The notes beneath the pieces were generated by a model. The model had not been told where the DNA came from and made no database searches. It was given only the letters and a program-made list of their open reading frames with translations. The translations under genes were made by a program, and so were the position numbers. Shown here one piece after another: positions 4,517 to 5,263 of a DNA stretch of 5,263 nt. Positions within the stretch are counted from its first letter, which is position 1. Every line of letters begins with the position of its first letter. The DNA lies in contig DMKB01000218.1 in assembly GCA_003454665.1 (NCBI GenBank), positions 1 through 5,263 on the forward strand, written 5' to 3'. Source of the stretch: Nitrospiraceae bacterium. Its GTDB lineage: Bacteria > Nitrospirota > UBA9217.

Positions 4517-5263
4517 TTACAAGTTGGTGCAGATCTTGTCCTTGCCGCTCCAGGTGCAGTTGGGATCGCCTTTGCAATCAGAGCTCGTGGTGTATATCGA
4601 GCAGTCCACTGCCGGAGCACAATCATTGGCGCAAGTGGACGCGGTTTCCGCACCTTCGCAAAGCGCGTCACCGCAGCACGCCAGGACCCGCGGGGCTACG
4701 CGGCAGAAGAGATTGGCGCTGGCGTCGATGCAGCGGAGGTCGCCAGAATTCGGGCCGCCACCGCACAGGATCGGGTTGGTGGGATTGCCTGCAAGAGTAT
4801 CACCGCAGCAGAATTGATTGCTGGCGTTCCCTTTCTGATTCCCTGCGCAATCGGATGGACAGGTAAGGCAGTTCTCGCCGTCGCCCGCCTCGCAGAGGCC
4901 GTTGCCGCAGAGGGCACCGCTCACCTCAGCACAGTCGGTGGGACAGCTGAAGCAGTCTTCACCGGGTTCACAGATGAGATTTGCGTTACAGTTGGCCGGA
5001 TCGTTGGTGACCTGGAACTGCCGCATCATTTCGTGATCCTCGTGGTCCAGGATATGGCAATGGAACGGGAATTTGCCGAGGTAGTCCTCATACCGGGCGA
5101 TCACACGAACCACCGTGCCCGGCGGAACCTTCACAGTATCCTTCCAGGTGGTATCCTCCCACGGATCAAGGGGGAGCGCCTGGCCGCCGCCGAGAGGCGT
5201 CCGATCCAGAACCTGGAACGCCACGAGGTGCACGTGCATGGGATGCATCAGGTTGCTGGGGTT
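4517..5263 (-). CDS. CotA-like multicopper oxidase, C-terminal part with a cysteine-rich tail (5' end outside the window)
   Basis: The reading frame is open to the right edge, so this is the last 248 codons of a larger gene; the ATG at 5248 is internal. Copper-binding motifs of the third cupredoxin domain are present: HPMHVH (5228-5245), the HxxHxH that supplies type 1, 2 and 3 ligands, and HCHILDHEDHEMM (codons from 5062 down to 5024), the HCHxxxHxxxxM motif with Met as the axial type 1 ligand. The HCHILxHED-MM wording is close to CotA/bilirubin-oxidase-type laccases. A 158-residue tail after the oxidase fold (4520-4993) has 24 cysteines, including three CxxGE...C-x2-C(P)-x-DC-like units (4931-4972, 4847-4909, 4619-4678) and a last C-rich segment ending in a Trp-containing CTW...C. 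An even Cys count and such density fit a disulfide-rich extracytoplasmic module. The enzyme would couple one-electron oxidation of phenols or metal ions to O2 reduction outside the cytoplasm; the substrate is unknown. A strong terminator follows. Confidence 0.92.
   Translation of the reverse strand, partial: NPSNLMHPMHVHLVAFQVLDRTPLGGGQALPLDPWEDTTWKDTVKVPPGTVVRVIARYEDYLGKFPFHCHILDHEDHEMMRQFQVTNDPANCNANLICEPGEDCFSCPTDCAEVSGALCGNGLCEAGDGENCLTCPSDCAGNQKGNASNQFCCGDTLAGNPTNPILCGGGPNSGDLRCIDASANLFCRVAPRVLACCGDALCEGAETASTCANDCAPAVDCSIYTTSSDCKGDPNCTWSGKDKICTNL
4619..4972 (-). repeat. Degenerate cysteine-rich protein repeats in the multicopper oxidase tail
   Basis: Three units share the plan C-(x)-GE-(x)-C-x2-C(P)-x-DC: ICEPGEDCFSCPTDC (4931-4975), CGNGLCEAGDGENC...CPSDC (4847-4909), and CCGDALCEGAETAS-TCANDC (4619-4678). 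The first two are close together. The third is separated by about 56 residues and has lost one cysteine and the proline. Similar CGNGxCExGExCxxCPxDC units occur in secreted proteins of Deltaproteobacteria and Myxococcota. They are protein-level repeats and are not obvious as DNA repeats. Confidence 0.6.

Overview
The window holds six protein-coding genes and no RNA gene, insertion sequence or CRISPR array that I can see. The DNA is fairly GC-rich, starts include ATG and probably GTG, and the lipoprotein signal has Ser at +2, which fits outer-membrane sorting in a two-membrane bacterium. The gene content (long-form LOG protein, six-TM K+ channel with a zinc-ribbon tail, CotA-like copper oxidase with a Cys-rich tail) suggests a Desulfobacterota/Geobacter-like, Nitrospirota or similar environmental lineage. 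That placement is inference from family resemblance only.

Layout. Four genes run on the + strand: (1) the end of a long LOG-family (PpnN/'lysine decarboxylase'-type) nucleotide hydrolase, open at the left edge; (2) after about 90 bases, a secreted lipoprotein of the major royal jelly protein (MRJP)/yellow beta-propeller family, with its own good ribosome binding site; (3) after a 120-base gap, a voltage-gated-type K+ channel with a TVGYGD filter and a C-terminal four-cysteine zinc ribbon; (4) 44 bases later, a small FMN-binding split-barrel (PPOX-like) protein, probably co-transcribed with the channel. Two genes run on the - strand: (5) a DUF523/TudS-like protein convergent with the PPOX gene, and (6) the 3' part of a multicopper oxidase, open at the right edge, ending in a 158-residue tail with 24 cysteines.

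Regulation. The DUF523 gene has the clearest regulatory region: a sigma-70-type promoter (TTGCAC, 18 bases, TATAAT) on the - strand, then a leader of about 135 bases with nested, mutually exclusive hairpins and a strong Shine-Dalgarno placed oddly far from the start codon. A factor-independent terminator follows the multicopper oxidase. A second terminator-like hairpin points along + and lies across the DUF523 start. No terminator is visible between the convergent PPOX and DUF523 genes, so + transcripts may run antisense through the whole DUF523 gene before stopping.

The genes do not form an obvious single pathway: nucleotide hydrolysis, a secreted propeller lipoprotein, K+ flux, a flavoprotein, sulfur/nucleobase chemistry and extracytoplasmic copper oxidation. 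I find no convincing undescribed multi-gene system. The points most worth a second look are the DUF523 leader with its overlapping antisense terminator, the Cys-rich tail of the copper oxidase, and the zinc-ribbon channel.
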